A stretch of DNA of 30,838 nt from an uncultured Campylobacter sp. (lineage in GTDB: Bacteria > Campylobacterota > Campylobacteria > Campylobacterales > Campylobacteraceae). A program made the position numbers and the translations under genes. The stretch covers positions 1-30,838 of the forward strand of contig NZ_CALBWL010000033.1 of assembly GCF_937973075.1 (NCBI RefSeq). The letters run 5' to 3'. Each line of letters begins with the position of its first letter. The first letter of the stretch is position 1. Of this stretch, positions 14,757 through 22,479 are shown in pieces. The notes under the pieces were generated by a model that made no database searches, was not told the DNA's origin, and saw only the letters and a list, made by a program, of their open reading frames with translations.

Positions 14757-15878
14757 TTACGCTTTTAAAGCCGCTACGAACGCCCTAATCTCCGCTTCTT
14801 GCAGCCTCTCGATCTCCTTGCTGATCGCAGCGCCGCGCAGATTGCGAGCGACATCCGCAGCGCAAACCAAGCTTTTAAATTTCTTATCCCAAATCCCAAG
14901 CCGCTTTGATGCTTGCACCCTACCTTTACAATACAGCCCGAGCCACTGCTTAAGCGGCATTTTTAGAGCGATTTTACATAGTCGCTCGTCGCTTACCCGC
15001 TTAAAAAACGGCTCGCTAAGTAGCCTTTTATAAAGAGAATTTAGCCCTAAATTCTTTAAAATTTTATCTTTATCTAATCCTAAAAAATTCAAAAACGCAT
15101 ATAAAAAAAACATTTCATTTCTCACGAAAGATTCGCCGTGCTCTATGAATTTTATCAGTCGCTCGTGCGTGCGCGGATCAATCCGCAATCCAAAAACCCG
15201 CTCATAAAGCCCCAGCTCTTGCATTAGCATCATTCCGTATCGGTGCGCAGGTGCACGAAAAAATTTAATCAGCTCTGCTTTAACGCGCTCGCAACTAAGA
15301 TCGCTAACGTCGATGCCGTGCATAAGTTCTAAGGTGTGCGGCTCGGCGCGAAGCTCAAATCTCGCAGCAAACTGCACCGCGCGATATACGCGCAAACTAT
15401 CCTCCACGAAAGTGTGCGGATCAACCACTCGCAAAATCCTCGCGCGCAGATCCGCACACCCGCCGTAAAAATCGAGAACTTTACCGCTTATAGCGTTTAT
15501 CATCATCGCATTGATTGTAAAATCACGCCGCCTACTAGCCTCATGTTCGTCCGTAGCCAAAGCGACACTGAAGCCCTTGTGTCCGATGCCTGTCTTACTC
15601 TCGGTGCGCGGAAGCGAGATGTCAAAGCTTTTGTATTTATAGACGAAGTAGCTTTTGCCGACGCCCTGTGCGCCGAAGTCCTGCATAATTTGCTCGAAAC
15701 GGTGCGGACCCACATCATAAAGCTCCACATCCACATCAGCGCTAGCCCGCCCCAAAAAATGATCGCGTACGCAGCCGCCCACCAGATAGATGCGCGAGCT
15801 AAATTTTTTAAGATAATCTAAAAGCGCGATGAAATCGTTATTTTGGTAGATTTTCAAGTCGGTTTTCGATACTTGCAA
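14757..15878 (-). CDS. cca: CCA tRNA nucleotidyltransferase / poly(A) polymerase-family protein
   Basis: The enzyme adds or repairs the 3' CCA end of tRNAs in the cytoplasm. The class II nucleotidyltransferase core is clear: LVGGCVRDHFLGR at 32-44, the metal-binding D48-x-D50, and RRRDFTINAM at 116-125. A conserved neck motif around residues 157-172 (FVEDSLRVYRAVQFAARF) follows. Length is 373 aa. The start used is a TTG at 15878 that overlaps the end of the CiaD-like gene by 41 nt; a second TTG seven codons later is possible. The family also includes poly(A) polymerases, which sequence alone does not fully separate. The neighbouring CiaD-like gene matches the C. jejuni arrangement Cj0788-Cj0789. 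Confidence 0.92.
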   Translation of the reverse strand: MQVSKTDLKIYQNNDFIALLDYLKKFSSRIYLVGGCVRDHFLGRASADVDVELYDVGPHRFEQIMQDFGAQGVGKSYFVYKYKSFDISLPRTESKTGIGHKGFSVALATDEHEASRRRDFTINAMMINAISGKVLDFYGGCADLRARILRVVDPHTFVEDSLRVYRAVQFAARFELRAEPHTLELMHGIDVSDLSCERVKAELIKFFRAPAHRYGMMLMQELGLYERVFGLRIDPRTHERLIKFIEHGESFVRNEMFFLYAFLNFLGLDKDKILKNLGLNSLYKRLLSEPFFKRVSDERLCKIALKMPLKQWLGLYCKGRVQASKRLGIWDKKFKSLVCAADVARNLRGAAISKEIERLQEAEIRAFVAALKA

Positions 15879-17196
15879 GCAAAAATTCCATAAATTTTAA
15901 ATTTAGCTCCACGCGCGCGTTCAAATCGCCATTCTCAAAAGCGTTCAGCCCCTCAAAAAGCACTAAAATTCGCTCTTTTATCGCGCTCAAAAACTCCGCT
16001 TCGCTTGAAATTTTAAAATCTGCATTTGCGAGATATTTTGATTTATCGCCCGCTTGTCTCGCGGCCCCGAGATGTCGCGCTTCCTCGGGCTGGCACGTGG
16101 CGGAATTTTGAGCACCAGAAGAGGCAAGGCTTCCCACTTGCATATCCTGTGCGGCAGAATTGCGAAGCTGCGGCGTGGCGAGCTCATCGTCTCGCACCCC
16201 GGGCGTCGTAAAATTCTGCGGCTGCGAAACGAAATTTTGCTGGCGCGTGGCAGCATTGCGGATATTTAGCGCGACGGAATTTTGAGCTTGAAGCGACGCT
16301 AAATCCTGCTTTTTAGAATGCGCCGTACCGAAATAATCGTCAGCTTCGTTTTCTTTGAAATCAGAGCCAGGCCCAAAATCGTCATTGCTTAGCTCCTTAA
16401 AATGCGCGCCTAAAATACGAGGCGTCAAATCTTGCTCACTTTGGGAGTCGTCATCCGTAGAATTTAGTGCTAATTCAAAATCTTTACTTTCGGCAGAGCT
16501 TCGCGGTATGCTTGTGTCCCTGCTTTGCGGCGAAATAAACCCATTCATATCGCTGCCTAAACTATCGTAAATTTCGCCTGCGATGCCCGATAAATCACGA
16601 AAGCTTTCGTCAAATTTTGCGGCGGAGCTTTTTAAAATTTCATCGTTTGCAAAAGCAGTATTTGCGGAATCTTTGCCACTTGCAGAAGCGGAATTTATAA
16701 AATTTTCTCCATTTAAAGAGACGGAAACCACGGAATTTTCACTGCTTGTAAGATCAGAGTTTTTAAAATTCTCCTCGCCTGAAAAAGTAAAATTTTCATC
16801 TTTTGCAGCAGATTTTTTTAAAGTAGCGTCCGCCGTAAATTCCGTGCCGCTAGGTGCAGAGTTCTTGCGTGCCAGAGCATTTGAACGATCTAGGGCAGAA
16901 TTTAAATCGTCCGATGGAACAAAGCGCGAAGTGGAATTTTTAGTATCTAAGGAAGTGAAATTTTGCGCGTTTGATGAAGCGATATCCGGCGCAGATGTAG
17001 AATTTAAGGCATCAGGTGCAATGGGATCTGGCGTAAAAGAAGCGGGGCTTAAAGCATCCTGCGAAGTCTGCGATCCTGCTTCAGCACTGTTTGCATTCAC
17101 AGCCCCCTCTTGCTGTGCCGCCAAATCTTGCGCGCGCTTTTGTGCTTTCATCTCATTTACTGCTTCGATGATATTTTCCAGTTCATTTTCATACAT
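15838..17196 (-). CDS. ciaD: CiaD-like protein with a greatly expanded low-complexity region
   Basis: In C. jejuni, CiaD (Cj0788) is a small protein delivered to host cells through the flagellar export system and needed for invasion; it sits beside cca. Here the last ~60 residues (SEAEFLSAIKERILVLFEGL to LASIENRLENLPK) look like the conserved CiaD C-terminus, and the first ~25 (MYENELENIIEAVNEMKAQK) form a helical start. Between them lie about 350 residues rich in S, A, N, D and E with recurring QNS/QNF/ENF words, probably disordered. Total is 452 aa, far longer than the C. jejuni protein. I chose the ATG at 17196 rather than a TTG one codon earlier; AGGTGG lies upstream and the ATG overlaps the previous stop. 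Homology is inferred from synteny and the C-terminus; effector function is not shown. Confidence 0.65.
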   Translation of the reverse strand: MYENELENIIEAVNEMKAQKRAQDLAAQQEGAVNANSAEAGSQTSQDALSPASFTPDPIAPDALNSTSAPDIASSNAQNFTSLDTKNSTSRFVPSDDLNSALDRSNALARKNSAPSGTEFTADATLKKSAAKDENFTFSGEENFKNSDLTSSENSVVSVSLNGENFINSASASGKDSANTAFANDEILKSSAAKFDESFRDLSGIAGEIYDSLGSDMNGFISPQSRDTSIPRSSAESKDFELALNSTDDDSQSEQDLTPRILGAHFKELSNDDFGPGSDFKENEADDYFGTAHSKKQDLASLQAQNSVALNIRNAATRQQNFVSQPQNFTTPGVRDDELATPQLRNSAAQDMQVGSLASSGAQNSATCQPEEARHLGAARQAGDKSKYLANADFKISSEAEFLSAIKERILVLFEGLNAFENGDLNARVELNLKFMEFLLASIENRLENLPK

Positions 17197-17431
17197 CAAT
17201 TAGCCACCTCTTAAATTCCGCTTGTTTGCGCGCATCGACGCTTAAAAATCGCTCTAACATCGCCATATTAACGCCAGAGCTTACCCGGTGATTTAAATTT
17301 AGCCGCGCAAAAAGCACCGCCGCATCGCCATCTTGCGGATTATCGCATAAAATACCGCGGCAAATCCGCATCGCGCCGTAGATATCGCCTTTTTTCTCAA
17401 GCTCCATAGCGTATGCTAGTGCGCCATTCAA
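17189..17431 (-). CDS. Small helical protein, 80 aa, TPR-like
   Basis: The start is a TTG at 17431 with AGGAG 7 nt upstream; that site overlaps the leuB stop, so the gene follows leuB by only 9 nt. The sequence (AMELEKKGDIYGAMRICRGI, then NPQDGDAAVLFARLNLN) looks like one or two tetratricopeptide-type helical pairs, suggesting protein binding. The end overlaps the CiaD-like start by 8 nt. By position it corresponds to the small conserved gene next to ciaD in C. jejuni (Cj0787), which is from memory and unverified. No function assigned. Confidence 0.75.
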   Translation of the reverse strand: MNGALAYAMELEKKGDIYGAMRICRGILCDNPQDGDAAVLFARLNLNHRVSSGVNMAMLERFLSVDARKQAEFKRWLIDV

Positions 17432-17440
17432 AGCTGGCTC

Positions 17441-18511
17441 CTAAGCCTTAGCCGCGTAATCTGCGATGATCGAGCCGATCTCTGCGGTCGAGCAAATTTC
17501 TTTGGCATCGTACTGCGCGATATCCTTGGTGCGGTATCCATCGCGAAGCACGGCGCGTACGGCGCTTTCGATCGCCGCTGCGGCCTCATTTTCGCCGAAT
17601 GCGTATTTTAGCATCATAGCCGCACTTAAGATCGTAGCGATCGGGTTTGCGATGCCCTGCCCCGCGATGTCTGGTGCGCTGCCGTGGATCGGCTCATAGA
17701 TGCCTACCTTGCCGCCGATACTCGCACTCGGAAGCAGCCCGATCGAGCCGCAGATCATACTCGCTTCGTCGCTTAAAATATCGCCGAACAAATTCTCCGT
17801 CAAAATCACGTCGAACTGCGCAGGCGCCCGCACGAGCTGCATCGCGGCGTTATCAACGTACATAAACTCCAAATTTATTCCCGCATAATTTTTGGCTAGC
17901 TCGCTTACGACCTCGCGCCACAGCTGGCTTGTTTCAAGCACGTTGGCTTTATCCACGAGCGTTATCTTTTTATTTCGCAAAAGCGCGGCCTCAAACGCGA
18001 CCTTAGCCACGCGCTCGATCTCGGCGGCGTTGTAGCACATCGTATTTAGCGCATCCTTTTCGTTTTTAACGCGCGGCTGTCCGAAATAAATCCCGCCCGT
18101 AAGCTCGCGCACCACCATTATATCGACGCCCTTGATGATCTCCGGCTTTAGCGTCGAAGCGTTTATCAGCTCATCAAAAATTATCGCGGGACGCAAATTT
18201 GCAAACGCTCCAAGCTCTTTGCGAATTTTTAGCAGTCCGCTTTCGGGGCGCAGTTCACGCGGCAGGCCGTCCCATTTAGCGCCGCCGATCGCACCGAAAA
18301 GCACCGCATCGCTCGATTTAGCGGTATTTAGCGTCTCATCCGGAAGCGGAACGCCCATAATATCGATCGCCGCGCCGCCCATCAAGCGGTAGTCAAAATT
18401 TAGCTCAAAATTAAATTTATGGCTTACGGCATCCAGTACCTTGATCGCTTCTTCGATGATCTCAGGGCCGATTCCGTCGCCTTTTATCACGCATACGTCG
18501 TACTTTTTCAT
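17441..18511 (-). CDS. leuB: 3-isopropylmalate dehydrogenase
   Basis: LeuB oxidises and decarboxylates 3-isopropylmalate to 2-oxoisocaproate with NAD+, the third step of leucine synthesis. The 356-aa length is typical. Motifs seen include GDGIGPEI at 11-18, ELTGGIYFG, VDKANVLETSQLWREV, the substrate and metal segment LFGDILSDEASMICGSIGLLP, and the NAD-binding EPIHGSAPDIAGQGIANP. The ATG has AAGGA 6 nt upstream, overlapping the leuD stop, so leuD-leuB form one operon. The remaining leucine genes, leuA and leuC, are not in the window, unlike the compact leuABCD cluster of C. jejuni. Confidence 0.97.
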   Translation of the reverse strand: MKKYDVCVIKGDGIGPEIIEEAIKVLDAVSHKFNFELNFDYRLMGGAAIDIMGVPLPDETLNTAKSSDAVLFGAIGGAKWDGLPRELRPESGLLKIRKELGAFANLRPAIIFDELINASTLKPEIIKGVDIMVVRELTGGIYFGQPRVKNEKDALNTMCYNAAEIERVAKVAFEAALLRNKKITLVDKANVLETSQLWREVVSELAKNYAGINLEFMYVDNAAMQLVRAPAQFDVILTENLFGDILSDEASMICGSIGLLPSASIGGKVGIYEPIHGSAPDIAGQGIANPIATILSAAMMLKYAFGENEAAAAIESAVRAVLRDGYRTKDIAQYDAKEICSTAEIGSIIADYAAKA

Positions 18512-18520
18512 CCAAATTCC

Positions 18521-19003
18521 TTACAAGTTTATCTTTGTTTTTGCATAATTTATCGCTCCGCCTGCGTCGAGGAGCTTTTGCATAAACTCGGGGATCGCGC
18601 CGAATTTATACTGCGTTTTTTGAGTTAAATTTTTAATTACGCCGCCCTTCAGATCAATGCTAAGCTCGTCGCCCTGCGCGATCTTATCCGTCTCGTCGCA
18701 TTCGAGGATCAAAAAACCCGTGTTGAAGCTGTTTCGATAAAAAATCCTAGCGAAGTTTTTTGCGATCACGCATGAAATTCCGGCAGCCTTAAGCGCCATC
18801 GGAGCGTGCTCGCGCGAGCTGCCGCAGCCGAAATTTTTCCCCGCTACGATGATATCGCCGCGAGCTATTTTGGACGAAAAATCCTTGTCCGCATCCTCCA
18901 TAATGTGCGTCGCAAGCACCGCCGCATCGGAGGTATTTAGGTAGCGCGCCGCGATAATAATGTCGGTGTCGATATCATCGCCGAATTTCCATACTTTTGC
19001 CAT
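18521..19003 (-). CDS. leuD: 3-isopropylmalate dehydratase small subunit
   Basis: LeuD is the small subunit of the aconitase-like enzyme that isomerises 2-isopropylmalate to 3-isopropylmalate; it needs LeuC, which is not in the window. The 160-aa length and the motifs DDIDTDIIIAARYL (9-22) and GKNFGCGSSREHAPMAL (about 54-70) are those of the short LeuD class. The ATG has AAGGCGG about 6 nt upstream. It heads the leuD-leuB unit and is divergent from rpoD across about 400 nt. Confidence 0.95.
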   Translation of the reverse strand: MAKVWKFGDDIDTDIIIAARYLNTSDAAVLATHIMEDADKDFSSKIARGDIIVAGKNFGCGSSREHAPMALKAAGISCVIAKNFARIFYRNSFNTGFLILECDETDKIAQGDELSIDLKGGVIKNLTQKTQYKFGAIPEFMQKLLDAGGAINYAKTKINL

Positions 19004-19408
19004 ATTTCCGCCTTAAATTTTAAAATAGATGCGCGATTTTACCGACAAATTTATTAAAATCCGCTCAATCGCTCCGATATGAGGGCGGAATTCCTCGCTT
19101 GAAATTTAGGGCTAAATTAAACGCGAGAGCACAGAGATAGAAAGTACGTAGGCGTTAAATTTTAAATCGGCGGCGTAAAGGAAGCGGATTTTTTGCTCGC
19201 TAATTTTCGTCTTGCGAACGCAGAATTTTAGCGAGCGATCTTAAATTTAGCTAAAAATATAACCTAAATTTTAAAATTTAGCCTAATTTTTAGGATTTGA
19301 AAAATTATTAAATTTAGATAGTTTGCGCCGCATATAAGCAAAAATAAAGAGCGTTTCGGTATAATCCAATTTTTCAAAACCAAATACACAACGACACAAG
19401 GAGATTTT
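19004..19408. other. Divergent leuD-rpoD intergenic region with inverted repeats
   Basis: No gene is seen. The region holds a 9-bp inverted repeat GCTCGCTAA/TTAGCGAGC (19195-19236, 24-nt loop) without a T-run, so it is not a standard terminator. It also holds a perfect 18-bp palindrome CTAAATTTTAAAATTTAG at 19264-19281. The leuD promoter should lie at its left end and the rpoD promoter at its right end. The GCTCGCTAA repeat could be an operator or an RNA hairpin; that is inference. Confidence 0.5.
19360..19365 (+). promoter_or_regulatory. rpoD: -10 box of the rpoD promoter
   Basis: TATAAT occurs in the context CGGTATAATCC, 43 nt before the rpoD start codon, with no recognisable -35 box, as is usual for Campylobacter sigma-70 promoters. 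A 5' untranslated region of about 36 nt would end in the AAGGAG ribosome site. Confidence 0.55.
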
Positions 19409-21289
19409 ATGGCGAGCCCAAAAGACGCCTTAAGCCCCATCGAGCAGTTCTTCGACGAAAATCAGAAAAGCTACATCACCTACGAAAGACTGATAAAATT
19501 TTTCGACAAAGCCCCCACCGCAACGGCCGTTAAGAAGGTCGAAGCGCTTACGAAAAAATTCGACGTCGAGCTGATCTCCGCCGCAGAAATCTCCAAAATC
19601 AAAAATTTAGAGGACGCGAAACTCAAAGAAGCGACGCAAAAAAGGCTGCTGGACGAGGGCTGGGACGAGGAGTTTGACCTATCCAGCGACGTTGAGCTTT
19701 TGGAGTGGAGCCGTTCTGATAGCCCGGTGCGGATGTATCTGCGCGAAATGGGGCAGATTCCGCTATTAACGAAAGAGGAGGAGATCGAGATCAGCAAAAA
19801 AATCGAGCTCGGTGAGGACATCATCATCGACGCGTTTTGCTCGGTGCCGTACTTAATAGACTTCATTTTAGATTATAAAGAGCCGCTCATCAACCGCGAA
19901 CGCCGCGTCAAGGAGCTTTTTAAGAGCTTTGACGACAGCGACGAAGAGGGTGAAGAGGAGGACGAAGAGGAACTATCGGAGGAGGATTACGACGACGAGG
20001 AGGATGAGGAGAGCGCGGACGAGGCGAAGCAAAGGCGATCTAGAAAGAACGATAAGCGCGCTTTAAAGGTCATCGAAAGCTTCAAGGCTCTCGAAAAAGC
20101 CAAAAAGGACTGGATGAAATTTGCCGAGAAAAACGCCGAAGCGATTAAGGAGAGCAAGGGAATTTTATCGAAGCTAAATTTGGCGTTTAAAAAGAAAATT
20201 TTAAAAGAAAAGCTCATGGATCTGGGACCGACTAGTAAGCTCATCACCGAGATCGTAAAATCGATGGAGACCGCGCTAAAAAGCGACGAGGGCTTTGAAA
20301 AAGAGCTCAAGCGCCTGGAATACAAGCTGCCGATGTTTAGCGCCGAACTGCGCGAAAATCATAAAAAAATCCTAAAAGATATCACGAAGCTCAGTAAGGA
20401 CGACATCATCGCGCGCGTGCCGGAAGCTACGATGGTCTCGACCTACGTCGATATTAAAAAGCTTTTTTTGACCAAAGAGGCGAGCAAAAAAAGCTTCAAC
20501 CTCGAGCCCGAGCGGCTGAAAGAAATTTTAGAGCAGATCAAGCGCGGCAAGCGCATCAGCGATAACGCAAAGGCGCGCATGGCGAAGTCCAACCTGCGCC
20601 TGGTCGTCTCTATCGCCAAGCGCTACACGAACCGCGGGCTGCCGTTTTTGGACCTCATCCAGGAGGGTAATATCGGGCTTATGAAAGCGGTGGATAAATT
20701 TGAATACAAACGCGGTTATAAATTTTCGACCTACGCGACGTGGTGGATCCGCCAGGCGATCAGCCGCGCCATCGCCGATCAAGCGCGCACGATCCGCATC
20801 CCGATCCATATGATTGAGACTATAAATCGAATTAATAAAATCACGCGCAAATATATGCAAGAAGGCGGCAAGGAGCCCGATATCAACGTCATCGCGCAAG
20901 AGGTAGGCCTTAGCGTCGATAAGGTAAAGCAGGTCATCAAAATCACAAAGGAGCCGATCAGCCTAGAAGCGCCGATCGGAAACGAGGACGACGGTAAATT
21001 CGGCGATTTTGTCGAGGACAAAAGCTCGGTTTCGCCGATCGAGCAAATTTTAAAATCCGATCTCAAAGAGCAGATCGACGATATCTTAGAACAGCTCAAT
21101 GACCGCGAGCGCACGGTGATCCGCATGCGATTCGGACTACTTGACGACGAGAGCGACCGCACGCTCGAAGAGATCGGCAAGGAGCTCAACATCACTCGCG
21201 AGCGCGTCCGCCAGATCGAAAGCTCGGCGATCAAAAAGCTAAAACACCCAAAGATCGGCCGCAAACTCAAAACCTATATCGAGAGCTAG
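19409..21289 (+). CDS. rpoD: RNA polymerase primary sigma factor RpoD (sigma-70)
   Basis: RpoD directs RNA polymerase to housekeeping promoters. The 626-aa protein has the full group 1 layout: an N-terminal region 1.1, region 1.2 at about 105-135 (SPVRMYLREMGQIPLL), and a non-conserved insert with a very acidic run (174-206). Region 2 follows (NLRLVVSIAKRYTNRGLPFL, then FSTYATWWIRQAISRAI), then region 3. The region 4 helix-turn-helix lies near the end (TLEEIGKELNITRERVRQIE). The ATG has AAGGAG 6 nt upstream. It is the only sizeable plus-strand gene and is monocistronic, followed by a candidate terminator and CRISPR array 2, which is transcribed towards it. Confidence 0.98.
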   Translation: MASPKDALSPIEQFFDENQKSYITYERLIKFFDKAPTATAVKKVEALTKKFDVELISAAEISKIKNLEDAKLKEATQKRLLDEGWDEEFDLSSDVELLEWSRSDSPVRMYLREMGQIPLLTKEEEIEISKKIELGEDIIIDAFCSVPYLIDFILDYKEPLINRERRVKELFKSFDDSDEEGEEEDEEELSEEDYDDEEDEESADEAKQRRSRKNDKRALKVIESFKALEKAKKDWMKFAEKNAEAIKESKGILSKLNLAFKKKILKEKLMDLGPTSKLITEIVKSMETALKSDEGFEKELKRLEYKLPMFSAELRENHKKILKDITKLSKDDIIARVPEATMVSTYVDIKKLFLTKEASKKSFNLEPERLKEILEQIKRGKRISDNAKARMAKSNLRLVVSIAKRYTNRGLPFLDLIQEGNIGLMKAVDKFEYKRGYKFSTYATWWIRQAISRAIADQARTIRIPIHMIETINRINKITRKYMQEGGKEPDINVIAQEVGLSVDKVKQVIKITKEPISLEAPIGNEDDGKFGDFVEDKSSVSPIEQILKSDLKEQIDDILEQLNDRERTVIRMRFGLLDDESDRTLEEIGKELNITRERVRQIESSAIKKLKHPKIGRKLKTYIES

Positions 21290-21321
21290 AGCAAAACGCC
21301 GATATAATTTACTCTTTGAAC

Positions 21322-21359
21322 GCCCGGCAAATTTAAAATCCGTTAGATAGCCGGGCTTT
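21322..21359 (+). terminator. Candidate terminator after rpoD
   Basis: Arms GCCCGGC (21322-21328) and GCCGGGC (21350-21356) form a 7-bp GC-rich stem with a 21-nt loop about 30 nt after the rpoD stop. Only a short T-run (TTT) follows, so it is an imperfect intrinsic terminator. It may also block transcription coming from array 2 on the other strand. Confidence 0.45.
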
Positions 21360-21543
21360 GACATCGGCATGATTGATCCTGATGCACGACAAAATTTAAA
21401 TCCGCTAAGATCTAAGCCGGAGCCTTCAATAGTGTATTTTTAGTCTAAATTTATCAAATAGGACGCAAATCAGGGCACAGTAAAATGCAGTAGCACTCAC
21501 TTGAAACGCCGATTTTGAGATGCTTAAGGTTTGAAATCCGTAG

Positions 21544-21960
21544 GTTTCAAACTCCAACGGAGAAAATTTATACCTCAATGGCGGCTGGTGGTGCCTGCCG
21601 ATATGAAGTTTCAAACTCTATCGGAGTAAATTTCACAGATCGCTTTGCTCTATCTCTTTGTATGCGCTAGTTTCAAACTCTATCGGAGTAAATTTACACA
21701 TAATGGCAAATTTTGAAGAGACATCGATCGGCTTGTTTCAAACTCCAGCGGAGGAAATTTACACTACAAAGAATCGAGCGAAATTCTTGCCAACGGCAGG
21801 TTTCAAACTCCAGCGGAGAAAATTTACACCAAATTTTTTTCTTTCAGAAGCCATCATTTAACCTTGTTTCAAACTCCAGCGGAGAAAATTTACACCAGCA
21901 AGAGGCAAAGATTTCCTAGGGAGCATAATAGTTTCAAACTCCAGCGGAGAAAATTTACAC
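21544..21960 (-). CRISPR. CRISPR array 2, 7 repeats, different repeat from array 1
   Basis: Repeats of 30 nt start at 21544, 21608, 21670, 21735, 21800, 21866 and 21931, with six spacers of 32-36 nt. The consensus on the plus strand begins GTTTCAAACTCC and ends AAAATTTACAC; its reverse complement ends TTTGAAAC. The four right-hand repeats are nearly identical, while the three at the left vary, with CTATCGGAGT versions at 21608 and 21670. Decay at the left marks that side as the old, trailer end, so transcription is leftwards and the newest spacer is 21896-21930. No cas genes adjoin it; the type I-B set 12 kb away is the only candidate to serve it. Confidence 0.97.
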
Positions 21961-22034
21961 AGCGTTAGGAATTCTATTTTTCCAAGCTATGAATATTTGA
22001 AATTTATATTTTTGTCCCTTAAATTTAGATAAAT
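21961..22034 (-). promoter_or_regulatory. Leader of CRISPR array 2
   Basis: The flank begins AG directly after the last repeat, and from 21976 aligns gaplessly to the array 1 leader (1304-1362), including ATTTTTC, TATATTTTT and CCTTAAA at the same offsets. Conservation between otherwise unrelated flanks supports a functional leader used by the same Cas1-Cas2 machinery. Confidence 0.8.
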
Positions 22035-22479
22035 GGCAAAGGCGGCTTAGAATAAAACGCCGCATTTGCAGTATTTTGCAAATCTTAGTCAAAGCTTTAT
22101 CTGCGTATTTATAAAATTCCGACTAAAATAGGTAGCGCAATTTAAAGTCGCAAAAGCGTCATCGTTTCGGCTTACTATCATTTCGCCTCGCATCATCTAG
22201 CTGGCTTACTGCGCGCTGACAAACCGGCAACTCGGCACCGGCAAACTTTGACACACGTTCAAATCGCATCCCGCTTACCGCACTGCCCGCACCCGCAATC
22301 GCAACGCCCATAAATTTGCCGCATTGCTGCGCTGGCAACCGCAATACTATATTAAATTTACTGCTCCGCCGTGCCGTCCCGCTCTTAAAATTTACCTTCT
22401 TTAGCCAAGGGTGCGCTGGATAACACGACGTCGGTATTTTTGTCTTGCTCTAAATTTACCTTCCGTACCGCTGCTAAAT
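22035..22479. other. Intergenic stretch right of array 2 with no gene seen
   Basis: Between the array 2 leader and the DKNYY-like gene I find no frame with plausible codon use or start. The sequence contains several AAATTTA words (for example TAAATTTACC at 22352 and 22451) of the kind scattered through the other intergenic regions here. A promoter for array 2 could extend into its left part. Confidence 0.4.

Noticed and set aside
15336..15821. 161-codon plus-strand frame inside cca
   Set aside because: It is antisense to the catalytic domain of cca and has no recognisable protein character.
16583..17203. 206-codon plus-strand frame opposite the CiaD-like gene
   Set aside because: It mirrors the biased codons of the low-complexity minus-strand gene. 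The minus frame has the operon overlaps and the conserved-looking C-terminus.
20779..21270. 163-codon minus-strand frame inside rpoD
   Set aside because: It is antisense to the conserved sigma-70 regions 3-4 and is serine-rich shadow sequence.
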